The notes beneath the pieces were generated by a model. That model had not been told where the DNA came from, did no database searches, and saw nothing but the letters and a program-made list of their open reading frames with translations. Shown one piece after another: positions 24,801 to 31,378 of a stretch of 64,000 bases of DNA (its first letter is position 1; each line of letters starts with the position of its first letter). The translations under genes were made by a program, and so were the position numbers. Origin of the DNA: a virus; the IMG/VR virus record IMGVR_UViG_3300035698_010610, positions 1 through 64,000 of that record; one strand, given 5' to 3'.

Positions 24801-26382
24801 CCTGAGCGGTCGCGACACGCTTGGCAAACGTGTAGAATTTGTCCTTCCGCCAAAGCGGTGCGGCCACTGCCGCAGCGGGCTCGCCTTCCTCATCACCGCC
24901 TTCGGCGGCCCCGCCGGATTGTGATCGCCCTTGCCCGCTGCCGTCGTTAGCTCCACAACCCTGGCGAGGCGGTGGCGCGGACGCCGGATCGCGGATAGGC
25001 GTAAACACCTGATTCGCTGGCATCGGCAGATCGGCACCAGCACCTTTCGGCAGTTCTTCGAGTTGGCCGATGTTCACCCGTAGCTCGTCACGGTCCACGG
25101 CGCCGTACTTCGCCAGCAGAGCAAAGTCCTTCCGCCGCTCCTCGGGATCGTTCGGGCGGTATGCGTCCAGCCAGACGTACAGCCTCTCACCGGCCGGGGC
25201 GAAGATGGGGCGAAGCCACTTTGTCAGCACCTGACTCAGTAGTTCGATCTTCGGGTTGATCGTGAAGTCCGCGAAGTGCTCCCTGGCAACGGCAGACGCC
25301 GCACGGCTCATTTGCTCCACGCTGCCGATGATGGCCGGGTTCGTCCCGTGGCCTTGCGTGATGCGGTCCTTTGTGATCCTGCCGGAGCCGCCGAAGTCCA
25401 ATTCCGCCGGGCCGTGGCTGATCTGCTTCACGTCCTTGATAAGCGCGTCGAGAAGCAGCGGTTCCCCGTATTTGTGAACGCCGCCATAATACTGCCGGAC
25501 CGCCGCGTGGATCTGTTGGCGCTGTTCGCGCTCAAGCAGGGGCTTGCCCTCGTCTTCGCCGTCCTCGTCGGTGATGTCGCCGACAATGAGTGCTAACGTC
25601 GGATGGACGCCGTTCTTGAACGTGACCTCCTGAGCGGTCTGCATCGCCTCGTCAGCGAGGACGGCCCTGCGGTTTGCAGCCAGCGGACTGACGCTTCCGA
25701 GCGGATCGCCTGGGTCGGGGTAGGAGAAGTAAACCACCTCGTGGGCTGGACGGACGATCGGCTGCCCGGTCCCACGAGGTGTAATCGCCCACCCCGAAAA
25801 TGCTCCCTTCTTTTTGTCGTGGACCGGGGCCACCCAACTCTTCGGCAGCGGCCAGAGTCGGGCCTGACCATTCTCCCGTGTGATCCACCAGTAGGCTTCA
25901 CCGACCAACTCCAAGGACGCTACCGTGGAGTACCACACCGCCCACCCGGTCAATGCGGGGTTCGGGTCTTCCAGTAGATCGAGGATCGGGTGCTGTTCGT
26001 AAACCTGCAAATTCTCGGCGGCCGACTTGAGGTACCGCGGCGCGTTGCGGGCGGCGAACATCCTCCGCATCCGCTCCTTCGGGTCATCAATCGACAGAGA
26101 ACGGATGCCCGGTTCAACCGCAACACGCAGCGCCTGACCGGCGATGGCTTGACAGATCGGCCGAACGCTCGAATACACCCACCCACGAAACCATTGATAG
26201 TCCTGGCCTTGCGCGTTGCCGTCGGTGAGGATCGCCAGCGGGCTCGTATTCATCGCGTCCAAGGCAATGCCGCCGGATGCCAGACCGGCATCCCGTTGGG
26301 CGGGCGGCGAATAGCTCCGAGCATGGATGGCGATGCGATCCGCCGCGACCGATGCATTCCGATAGATCGTGTCGAGAGACAT
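21826..26382 (-). CDS. Portal-MuF-metallopeptidase fusion interrupted by an intein
   Basis: A 1,518-residue precursor, about 1,182 after splicing. Residues about 50-470 match HK97-type portal proteins (WFRGWVYSSVRPICQAIAG, YGGVHKYGEPLLLDALIKD, NPAIIGSVEQMSRAAS). Residues about 530-790 are a MuF head-morphogenesis domain (ELIGRTESGGAWNSGHH, ATFDQYTRQSHADLHGKRV, ending at the Cys-rich CHCRCTT site), split by the intein at residues 790-1125. The C-terminus has a zincin motif NEASHEMAHWHA (HExxH at 1416-1420) with a Glu-rich helix 50 residues on. The portal forms the head vertex, and MuF tails often carry enzymes or toxins injected with DNA. AGGAG precedes the ATG at 26382. Confidence 0.9.
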   Translation of the reverse strand: MSLDTIYRNASVAADRIAIHARSYSPPAQRDAGLASGGIALDAMNTSPLAILTDGNAQGQDYQWFRGWVYSSVRPICQAIAGQALRVAVEPGIRSLSIDDPKERMRRMFAARNAPRYLKSAAENLQVYEQHPILDLLEDPNPALTGWAVWYSTVASLELVGEAYWWITRENGQARLWPLPKSWVAPVHDKKKGAFSGWAITPRGTGQPIVRPAHEVVYFSYPDPGDPLGSVSPLAANRRAVLADEAMQTAQEVTFKNGVHPTLALIVGDITDEDGEDEGKPLLEREQRQQIHAAVRQYYGGVHKYGEPLLLDALIKDVKQISHGPAELDFGGSGRITKDRITQGHGTNPAIIGSVEQMSRAASAVAREHFADFTINPKIELLSQVLTKWLRPIFAPAGERLYVWLDAYRPNDPEERRKDFALLAKYGAVDRDELRVNIGQLEELPKGAGADLPMPANQVFTPIRDPASAPPPRQGCGANDGSGQGRSQSGGAAEGGDEEGEPAAAVAAPLWRKDKFYTFAKRVATAQVRKLDSLERDMAVDIAAMFEAMRPEILVRLGNVFHKSASSLAFKRAAASGGIVDVVYDTQYWNDELFRVATPHMLGLAVHGAIFASVFGMSPRRAAKPIDELMVTLSPQTQAAVRAEVNTIMARPYWQDMSMTTRNNLATAINTSMSQGENLYQMGVRIGDGNPDGVLGLNSNSRRGELIGRTESGGAWNSGHHVQHQEMVSDGTAMQLEWSATFDQYTRQSHADLHGKRVPKDFPTGVFMVGASPAPFPGHHSLPGKERCHCILPGNKVRGSFVAGTKAWYEGQALEVILRSGRRFTVTPNHPVLTSRGFIAAGDLQQGEQVATHHGQVEPVTADASYADQVRDEPAAIQDVFEALHFRAGSGCGLVVERVGREAADFHGDQFGIKGQVEIVRPNGELVQHVCAAVPQERGHGLFVRVNARLPRELASRSPFVAGVRFDARINRDVGHIGNGGFPGGAALPDNGSPTGFECHPFQPLRIAPASEFDASFLEAKGNYIAGNAMLAGQGFERHASCVVSSKGIDVQGYTTRGAVASSQESPIDWRDRAADVVSDLLDSSSGLVHLDEVLHIREFEFSHWVYDLQSETGLIIANGACLSNCRCTTLSVPTEFDQSEPGAYGGWPDSVAPPPQLVQLPLPTAGQLATGGAEAEVASVPAGATDAIQDVVVPDDYLFTGRKTVDMNDPVQAIGQEVRRKVAAGIETEDDIRAVGNIVREHLDAAFREGQAAEKVLKQQAESLVDDLLAIGKRRPIEEMSASEAAQVKEIRRELTQVRKAIENTGNTPAEKADKLRKVMAECRDFGVKDTGHEYAFSWDSFGGAKSRKAKGIKAGVDKARQDYPTQWYHKEWEGGESYYIEAAMDDRAYFSYSTNDIYLGRKATPKRAVNEASHEMAHWHARNLKANGGRMRLRTAENRFVQRRTQGQSTKDLPWNDGEKYKDGKFPDKYCGKTYSSGSTEIMSMAMESFFGGGKFAKYWKDSDYTNFALGVLLAL
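23008..24015 (-). other. Intein in the MuF domain (336 residues)
   Basis: Cys1 is at 24015-24013 (CILPGNKV), the typical start of MuF-type inteins. Block B is TVTPNHPVL with the catalytic TxxH. Block F is WVYDLQSETGLIIANG. The end is LSN followed by the +1 Cys of CRCTT at 23007. The penultimate residue is Ser, not the usual His. Splicing would rejoin GKERCH to CRCTTLS. The roughly 230-residue insert between blocks B and F shows no recognisable domain in this frame; it is the exact antisense reading of the endonuclease gene at 23071-23985. Confidence 0.9.
23071..23985 (+). CDS. Homing endonuclease encoded antisense inside the MuF intein
   Basis: A 304-residue protein from MRKLKLPNVQHLIKMHKA. 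Residues about 10-45 hold a helix-turn-helix (GRTVQQIANDIGCSVSPIYR) and residues about 60-95 a second one (MSLKSLASKHGVARNVIAL). The C-terminal half has a Vsr/DUF559-like PD-(D/E)xK outline: PNEQAVATFL, YNLDLAL, IAVEV, then MQRLEYILNRGWFVAYLIG. GGAGGT lies ten bases before the ATG, inside the codons for intein block F; a TTG at 23053 is an alternative start. Codons are in exact register with the intein codons on the other strand. Vsr-like (EDxHD) homing endonucleases are known with inteins, but not, to my knowledge, antisense within one. Confidence 0.85.
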   Translation: MRKLKLPNVQHLIKMHKAGRTVQQIANDIGCSVSPIYRAFLAGGYRPPRRISLNVNALAADYTGGMSLKSLASKHGVARNVIALRLQEAGVELRGRSDAERLKWVTLKTSRAAVIRQCGPAWKAAVADVPDIPIDACVESHPGYKRAAAGKFARQSGIYPNEQAVATFLRHSGTDMLHQFPVGPYNLDLALDTELIAVEVCCLPAHTFNNKPAARTRTEMQRLEYILNRGWFVAYLIGIARVGRYRFDLSVMGGDLLALLKVARGDKTTRGKYGVVWGYGEPPAAAKYDFKGLPFVPGFGACYK

Positions 26383-26392
26383 GCGGCAACTC

Positions 26393-26659
26393 CTACTGTC
26401 TGCCGGTGCGGCGGGTACTCTCAGCAATGTCGGCTAGCCCGCGGTGCCTGATCCGCTCCAACTCCCCGGCGATCAATTCCGCTTCGTGGTTGGCGACACG
26501 GGCATCCGCCTCCAGCATTTTGATCCTGGCCCGAAGGTCCGTGATCTCGTCTTGCTGGACCGCCACAGCTCTCGCAAGGCGAACCTCCTCGGCCGATCTC
26601 CGCGCTGCGTTCATCCAACGGCAAATCGCCGCCGTCATCCTCAACTGTAGTTGCCACAT
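26393..26659 (-). CDS. Small coiled-coil protein upstream of portal
   Basis: About 88 residues from MWQLQLRMTAAICRWMN. The body is a charged helix (DEITDLRARIKMLEADARV) of coiled-coil type. It ends ten bases before the portal ATG. No ribosome binding site is visible at 26659. A possible promoter at 26666-26694 would start RNA almost at this ATG, so translation may be leaderless. The start is uncertain. Confidence 0.55.
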   Translation of the reverse strand: MWQLQLRMTAAICRWMNAARRSAEEVRLARAVAVQQDEITDLRARIKMLEADARVANHEAELIAGELERIRHRGLADIAESTRRTGRQ

Positions 26660-26665
26660 GGGGGC

Positions 26666-26694
26666 GTTGTAGCATGCAGGCCCGGCCGATACAA
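26666..26694 (-). promoter_or_regulatory. Possible leftward promoter of the virion block
   Basis: On the minus strand TTGTAT and TACAAC are separated by 17 bases. The match to sigma-70 boxes is partial. It points into the portal-capsid-tail operon and is the only candidate between the divergent gene sets. Confidence 0.35.
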
Positions 26695-26718
26695 GATGAA
26701 GCATGGAGCGGGGGCGAA

Positions 26719-26745
26719 TTGCTTCCATCCAACCCGTGGTATAAT
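26719..26745 (+). promoter_or_regulatory. Rightward promoter
   Basis: A perfect TATAAT lies at 26740-26745, with TTGCTT 15 bases upstream at 26719-26724. It faces the 26835-29513 operon. The palindrome at 26769-26795 begins about 23 bases after the -10 box, placed to block or attenuate this promoter. Confidence 0.5.
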
Positions 26746-26768
26746 TGCTTTCCAGATTGCGGCTCGAC

Positions 26769-26795
26769 CACATCGACTACCTGGTTGTCGATGTG
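26769..26795. repeat. 27-bp palindrome, copy 1
   Basis: Arms CACATCGACTACC and GGTTGTCGATGTG flank a single T. One position breaks symmetry. The same 27 bases with one change recur at 60224-60250. CCCCCTTTTTT follows, so this copy could also act as a rightward terminator or attenuator hairpin. Copy 2 has no T run, which favours a protein-binding site. Confidence 0.75.
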
Positions 26796-26834
26796 CCCCC
26801 TTTTTTGTCGCAAACGCCTCCACGGACTGGACTT

Positions 26835-27368
26835 ATGCCGCCTCGCGATGTCAAGCGAATCTTCTACCGCGCACTGGTCACGGAGCCCGAGCCGGCGAAC
26901 GTCGACCTTGAATTGACCGTGCTGGGCAAGGTCGCAGCAGAACCGGCCGTCGCCGCGTGGGCGGTCCCGTTCTTGAGCGTCGGGGACTTCACAGATCGGG
27001 AATGCCGCCGCCGGTTTGCTGCCGTCAAACGGGAATGGAAGATGGAACCCACGAGAACCGCATCGGCCGACTCGTATGATGTTGTGATGCGGTTGCGGAG
27101 ACTGACGGCCGAACGGACGGCACGTCAACTCGCATGGCGGTTCGTTCGGTCAGCACACAACATGTCGCCCGAGAAGTTCGCCGACTACGTTATCGAACGG
27201 CTCGGGCAATTCCGCGAACGCCTTGGGGAATCGGGGCTGGGAGGATCGAATGGCCTACAGGTTGAACACGGGCAATCAGGCAAAGCTGCCGGAAGCACCA
27301 CCGAACGCAAGGGGACATCGGGCCCGCCACGAGCCGGGAAAGATGAACAGCCTGGAAAAGCGGTATAG
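26835..27368 (+). CDS. DnaB N-terminal-domain-like protein
   Basis: A protein of about 177 residues from MPPRDVKRIFYRALVTEPE. Residues about 18-70 (DLELTVLGKVAAEPAVAAWAVPFLSVGDFTDRECRR) follow the pattern of the DnaB helicase N-terminal domain (ExxVLGxxxxxPxxxxxxxxxLxxxDF), but no helicase domain follows. It may be a helicase-loading or decoy partner. The last 40 residues overlap the next gene in another frame and look low complexity, so the true end product may matter little there. The start is uncertain, with no clear binding site. Confidence 0.6.
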   Translation: MPPRDVKRIFYRALVTEPEPANVDLELTVLGKVAAEPAVAAWAVPFLSVGDFTDRECRRRFAAVKREWKMEPTRTASADSYDVVMRLRRLTAERTARQLAWRFVRSAHNMSPEKFADYVIERLGQFRERLGESGLGGSNGLQVEHGQSGKAAGSTTERKGTSGPPRAGKDEQPGKAV

Positions 27369-27636
27369 CGAAGAACTTGACTTGCGGTTGCTGGCTGGCG
27401 AGGTGTTATGGTGGCGGTTTGAACCGCTCAAGCTACGGCTCGCGAATGGTACGTTCTACACCGCCGACTTCCTGGTCATGCTGGCGGACCGAACGCTTGA
27501 GGTTGTTGAGGTCAAGGGCGGCCACTGGGAAGATGATGCACGGGTCAAATTCAAAGTCGCCGCAGAACAGTTCCCGATCTTCCGCTTCCGCGCCGTGCAA
27601 TGGAAGGGGAAGGAACGCACAGAGGAAGTCCGATGA
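27250..27636 (+). CDS. DUF1064-like nuclease
   Basis: A 128-residue protein starting MAYRLNTGNQAKLPE, with GGAGGATCGA before the ATG. LEKRYSEELD gives the early Glu. TADFLVMLADRTLEVVEVKGGHW carries the D and E-x-K of a PD-(D/E)xK site, and KFKVAAEQFPIFRFR follows. This is the DUF1064 pattern of small phage nucleases thought to act on recombination or packaging intermediates. It overlaps the previous gene by 119 bases. Confidence 0.78.
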   Translation: MAYRLNTGNQAKLPEAPPNARGHRARHEPGKMNSLEKRYSEELDLRLLAGEVLWWRFEPLKLRLANGTFYTADFLVMLADRTLEVVEVKGGHWEDDARVKFKVAAEQFPIFRFRAVQWKGKERTEEVR

Positions 27637-27845
27637 GCTACACAGTCATTCCGGAGATGGCGTGTTTGCGGTGCAAAGGCCCCATCGTCGTGACTAAAAG
27701 CGGGCTCTGCTGCACGCAATGCGACGCCCCGATAGAACTGCTTAGCCGTCGCGAATTGCAACGGCTCAAGAGGACGCACCCGGGCCGCGTTATGCGATAC
27801 GGCGGTTGGCAACCACAACCCAAACCGGAGGAACCAGAATGCTGA
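27633..27845 (+). CDS. Small zinc-ribbon protein
   Basis: A 70-residue protein from MSYTVIPEMACLRCKGP with CLRC and CTQC pairs 15 residues apart, a zinc ribbon, and an Arg-rich helix after it. The ATGA overlap with the nuclease gene sets the start and couples translation. The role is unknown. Confidence 0.7.
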   Translation: MSYTVIPEMACLRCKGPIVVTKSGLCCTQCDAPIELLSRRELQRLKRTHPGRVMRYGGWQPQPKPEEPEC

Positions 27846-28153
27846 AAGACTCTATCGACACGTTGATCGCCCAACTGCAACGACTGCGGGCTGAATTGGG
27901 CGATGCATTGCAGGCGCCGCCAGTCGTTGAGATAGAATGCGGGGCGATGCAGCAGGACGCTCCGGCGGCCGTGCAAGTCTCCCGTGCAGTGGACTTCGCC
28001 TACGCCGTCAAGCACACGGGCAACCTGAATGTGCTTTTCAAGCAAGCCAAGGGTGCGTGCCGCGTTCTCGCGAGGGCGTATCAATCGGAAACGAAGACGA
28101 CGGTGATTTGCAGGCACGCCGATCGCGTGCTACTTCAACGCCAGGGGGGATGA
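27839..28153 (+). CDS. Hypothetical helical protein
   Basis: A 104-residue protein from MLKDSIDTLIAQLQRLRAEL, with GGAGGA before the ATG and a seven-base overlap with the zinc-ribbon gene. It has one coiled-coil-like helix at the start and a Cys/Ala helix later. I recognise no family. Confidence 0.7.
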   Translation: MLKDSIDTLIAQLQRLRAELGDALQAPPVVEIECGAMQQDAPAAVQVSRAVDFAYAVKHTGNLNVLFKQAKGACRVLARAYQSETKTTVICRHADRVLLQRQGG

Positions 28154-28791
28154 TTGTGCTGACAAAACTCCGTGACCGCATCATGCGTGCGGGAATGCGA
28201 TGGCGACTATACCGCTGGATCACGCACCGCGTCGTTCCGAAGATCCGGCTTTCGTGGGGATACACCGGAATGAGCGAGGCCGCATTCTGGGACGGCGAAT
28301 GGCATTGGCAACCCGGCGACATTATCCTGACGAGCGACCGGGCCAAACTGTCGACCAAGCTGATCCCCGGCACGTTCCCACATGCGATGCTTGCGGTCGG
28401 GAAAAAGCTCCCAGAACTCGGCGTCGGGCACGGCGGCTTCATCGCACAGATGACGAGCAAAGGCTATTCGGAAATCGGCTGGTACGAGACCTGCAAGGAG
28501 TCGGACCGCGTGCTGATCTGCCGGTGCCGCGACTGGGATTACAGGTACGTCACACGGGTCGTGGTGCCGACGTGCCGCAGCTTCGCCAACAAACAGTACG
28601 ACCTGGCTTTCGAGTTGACCCGGCAATCGCTGTACTGTTCGGAGTTGATTTATCAAGCGGACCCGGAGCGGCGGCTGCAACTGAACATGACCGACGTCCT
28701 CGGGATGCCGATGGTCCTGGCTGACGATCTGCTGGCGGCCGAGAATGTCGATGTTGTTTGGGATTCGCAATGGGTAGACAAAACACCGTGA
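28150..28791 (+). CDS. YiiX/NlpC-P60-like permuted papain-fold enzyme
   Basis: A 213-residue protein. WQPGDIILTSDRAKLSTKLIPGTFPHAMLAVG carries the GD turn and the catalytic His of the YiiX/LRAT-type circularly permuted papain fold. QSLYCSELIYQA holds the catalytic Cys near residue 172. Relatives act as amidases or thioesterases on peptidoglycan peptides or lipids. The N-terminal basic helix could touch the membrane. It starts on an ATGA overlap and is followed at once by a tiny membrane protein, so a lysis or envelope role is plausible. Confidence 0.78.
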   Translation: MIVLTKLRDRIMRAGMRWRLYRWITHRVVPKIRLSWGYTGMSEAAFWDGEWHWQPGDIILTSDRAKLSTKLIPGTFPHAMLAVGKKLPELGVGHGGFIAQMTSKGYSEIGWYETCKESDRVLICRCRDWDYRYVTRVVVPTCRSFANKQYDLAFELTRQSLYCSELIYQADPERRLQLNMTDVLGMPMVLADDLLAAENVDVVWDSQWVDKTP

Positions 28792-28883
28792 TGACCCGCG
28801 CCTTTACGTTGCTCGCCACCGTGCTGCTCATCGCGGTAATCTTGCTGGTGGCGTTTGCATGGAATGACGACGTGTGGTGGTAA
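28791..28883 (+). CDS. 30-residue single-pass membrane protein
   Basis: A tiny gene starting MTRAFTLLATVLLIAVILL, one membrane helix followed by a short AWNDDVWW end. The ATG shares a base with the preceding stop (TGATG), typical of coupled translation. It is probably a partner of the YiiX-like protein. It is short enough to be missed by usual cut-offs. Confidence 0.6.
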   Translation: MTRAFTLLATVLLIAVILLVAFAWNDDVWW

Positions 28884-28909
28884 TAACCCATACAGACAGG
28901 AAGGCCGCA

Positions 28910-29296
28910 ATGGCATACCACGGATTCAGTTCAGACGAGATTCACGGCAAGGTAATTGCAGACCTGCGAGAGTACCTCGAATGCAATGGTGTCAGTTGCG
29001 CCTGCCTCGACAGCGAGAAGACACGCCCACTGTGGGAAACGATCCGCATAGCCTGCGAGGCGGCAGCGTTTCAGACAAACTGCAAGCTGGCGGAATATTG
29101 GCGAACGTCGATCAAGGCGAACGCCGACCTCGGCATCTTGACGCTCTCGCAGGGCGACAAGATCAACAGCCTCCAGGGGGAAATCGAAACCCTGCGGCAG
29201 GCCAACGAGAAATTGACCTCCGATCTCGACAAAGCGGGCAAAGCCCGCGACGACGCCTACCGGCTGCTTGAACAGGGGAGATGCCGTGGCGACTGA
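28910..29296 (+). CDS. Hypothetical coiled-coil protein
   Basis: A 128-residue protein from MAYHGFSSDEIHGKVIADL with AGGAAGG before the ATG. The first half is helical with several Cys (CNGVSCACLD). The second half is a coiled coil (KINSLQGEIETLRQANEKL). The role is unknown. Confidence 0.7.
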   Translation: MAYHGFSSDEIHGKVIADLREYLECNGVSCACLDSEKTRPLWETIRIACEAAAFQTNCKLAEYWRTSIKANADLGILTLSQGDKINSLQGEIETLRQANEKLTSDLDKAGKARDDAYRLLEQGRCRGD

Positions 29297-29513
29297 CCGG
29301 CGATGGGATTACTTGCGGACCTGCAATCGCTGCAATGCAACGTACGGGGCCTTGGAGCGGCGGTGCCCGAGTTGCAACGCCCAGGAATTCCGCCTGCCTG
29401 CTACAACTCCCATTCCGGACCGCGCGGTGACGGACGGGGCTTGTCGCCACCTTGCTCCCCGAAAATCCGTTTCACCAACGGTGACACTTCCTTCCCCTGA
29501 CCCTCCTGACTGA
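29286..29513 (+). CDS. Small zinc-ribbon protein, convergent with terminase
   Basis: A 75-residue protein starting at a GTG with GGGGAG upstream. CNRCNATYGALERRCPSC forms a zinc ribbon, followed by a Pro-rich tail. Its last 113 bases overlap the terminase gene end on the other strand, so this is a convergent, overlapping junction without a visible terminator. Confidence 0.6.
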   Translation: MATDRRWDYLRTCNRCNATYGALERRCPSCNAQEFRLPATTPIPDRAVTDGACRHLAPRKSVSPTVTLPSPDPPD

Positions 29514-31074
29514 CAGCTATCGGCGAATCCCCCATCACGATAGGCCGGTCGATCCGTGGCGGCGGCGGCTTGACCGGGGCGACCATCGCCCAGTTGGCCA
29601 GCACCACGGCGTCGGCCCGGTCCGGAGAACGGCCGATCATCTCTTCGAGCGTTTGCGCCTTGCTGTTCTTCGTCTTCTTTTTCGGCGGCAACCACAGCTT
29701 GCCCCGTTCGTCGTACGCCAGCGGCAGCACGGTCAACTCGCCACGCAATTCGTACGAGTCCGGTGGAATGGCAAAGCATCGCGACCACGTTTCGTTGCCT
29801 TGCTCGTCGACCACTTTCGTCCACCGTTGCGGGTTCATTGTCTCCCGCATGCGGCCGTACATCTCGCACCGGCGGTTCAGGTAAACCTTCGGCTCGCGGG
29901 CACCTTCACCGAACCCGATTGCCCGGACGCGAAGCCCCTGGCGTTTCATCAGGTCGCTGTACTGCTTGCCCCCGGCCCCTCGGTCGAAGCAGACGTGTTT
30001 CGCTGGGATCTTGTACCGCCGCATCTTGTCGCGGGTGATGTCCGGAATGACGGACGTGTCCCGCGTTGACATCGCCTCCACGTCCACGATGCCGAATCGG
30101 TCAATAACCGCCCAGCAGGTCAAGTCCCGCCCACCCTCCGCAACGTCAACGCCCATGAAGTACGGTCCGCGATCCAACCCGATCACGGTTTGCCACAACT
30201 CCTCGGCCGCGTCGAGCCAAGCAGGAGGGAACATCAGATACTCCCGCCCTTCGTAGAACTGGCCGTGCAGACGCATCGCCTTTTTGATCGGGTCGAGCGT
30301 CAGCTCGTAGTGCTTGTATCGCTCCCATGTCATCACCCCAGGAATCTCGCGCGGGGGTGAACCTGTGCGGCCTTGCTCTGCCCACCAGCGGCCAATCTTG
30401 ACGTTCGGGCTATCATCACCGCTGATATGCAAAACCTTGCGGGAGAACTGGCCCACGTTGTACGGATGCGGGACATCGCCAGCTTTGCAGTGCCGGTAAT
30501 ACCATCCGCTTGCCGACAACGGGTTGCTGACCGCAAGCAGCCTCTGCGCCTGTGACACGGCGGCGTCATAGTATTCATCAGGGACCGCTGACGCTTCGTC
30601 GAAAATAAACAGAACACGGGGAAGGGCCTCAGTCGCCGGAAGGTGATGCCCCTGGAAATTCTCCACGGTGTTCGTGACCAGCCCGACGACGTAGTGTTCT
30701 TCGTACGGCCGGTTTCGCTCCGGGTCCATGACCTGCATCTTGAGCGTTTGCAGATGGACGCCGAGGTCGTACTTGGCGGACCGGACAAGCTGGCCGATCT
30801 CTGCCCAGAGAATGCCCGCCAGTTGCGTGTTGCTGGACGACGATGTGACGACCCGGGCTGGGAAGCGAGTGCAAAAGAACCATAGCACGATCAGGGCCGC
30901 CGCCCGGGTCTTGCCCGTTTCATGTGCAGCGTGGCAATATGTCTCCACGTTGTCGTGAACGGACTCAATGATCTCGGCCTGTTTGTCGTAGACCCGCATC
31001 GCCGGCCAGAAGTGCGAAATGAACGCGAGCGGGTCATCTACCCACCCTGCCAGCAGTTGGGCCTCATCCGGCAT
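29401..31074 (-). CDS. Terminase large subunit
   Basis: A 557-residue packaging motor. The ATPase has Walker A-like AAHETGKTRAA (near residue 50) and Walker B VLFIFDEASAV (near 150). The RNase H-fold nuclease has FMGVDVAEGGRD, VCFDRGAGGKQ and a late SPDRADAV, giving the metal-binding Asp set. The start MPDEAQLLAGW at 31074 fits the usual N-terminus; upstream in-frame sequence is the overlap with the next gene. It is separated from the portal gene by a rightward operon, which is not the usual order. Confidence 0.93.
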   Translation of the reverse strand: MPDEAQLLAGWVDDPLAFISHFWPAMRVYDKQAEIIESVHDNVETYCHAAHETGKTRAAALIVLWFFCTRFPARVVTSSSSNTQLAGILWAEIGQLVRSAKYDLGVHLQTLKMQVMDPERNRPYEEHYVVGLVTNTVENFQGHHLPATEALPRVLFIFDEASAVPDEYYDAAVSQAQRLLAVSNPLSASGWYYRHCKAGDVPHPYNVGQFSRKVLHISGDDSPNVKIGRWWAEQGRTGSPPREIPGVMTWERYKHYELTLDPIKKAMRLHGQFYEGREYLMFPPAWLDAAEELWQTVIGLDRGPYFMGVDVAEGGRDLTCWAVIDRFGIVDVEAMSTRDTSVIPDITRDKMRRYKIPAKHVCFDRGAGGKQYSDLMKRQGLRVRAIGFGEGAREPKVYLNRRCEMYGRMRETMNPQRWTKVVDEQGNETWSRCFAIPPDSYELRGELTVLPLAYDERGKLWLPPKKKTKNSKAQTLEEMIGRSPDRADAVVLANWAMVAPVKPPPPRIDRPIVMGDSPIAVSQEGQGKEVSPLVKRIFGEQGGDKPRPSPRGPEWEL

Positions 31075-31360
31075 GCTCGGCCTTCCATATTCCCGCCCGG
31101 CATCCCCAACACGGCCAGCCGGTCGGCGGCATCGTATTGCACAGGACGCCGCAGCGTGGGCACTTCTCGGTTTTCTCCAACTCAACGGACAGATCCCTGA
31201 TCGGCGGCGCGTACAGGGTAACAATTGTGTACTGCCCGTCGAGAACGGCTGCGATCATTTTCCGGGGCACGCCCAACGACGTCGCGATCTTCGCCCAGGG
31301 CATTCGGGTTGCTACCTTGGACTTGATCGCCGCGACGATTTCAGGTGACAATTCCAGCAT
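31064..31360 (-). CDS. HTH plus zinc-ribbon protein, possible small terminase
   Basis: A 98-residue protein. Residues about 1-40 (MLELSPEIVAAIKSKVATRM then WAKIATSLGVPRKMIAAVL) form a helix-turn-helix. Residues about 67-87 (CPRCGVLCN and CWGC) form a zinc site. It overlaps the large terminase start by 11 bases, where a small terminase would be expected. It lacks the oligomerisation helices of standard TerS, so the call is tentative. Confidence 0.6.
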   Translation of the reverse strand: MLELSPEIVAAIKSKVATRMPWAKIATSLGVPRKMIAAVLDGQYTIVTLYAPPIRDLSVELEKTEKCPRCGVLCNTMPPTGWPCWGCRAGIWKAEHAG

Positions 31361-31378
31361 AGCGGCTTACTGCGATTA

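Noticed and set aside
26769-26795. Calling copy 1 of the palindrome simply a terminator
   Set aside because: It lies downstream of a promoter and upstream of the gene that promoter should serve, and copy 2 has no T run. Attenuation remains possible.
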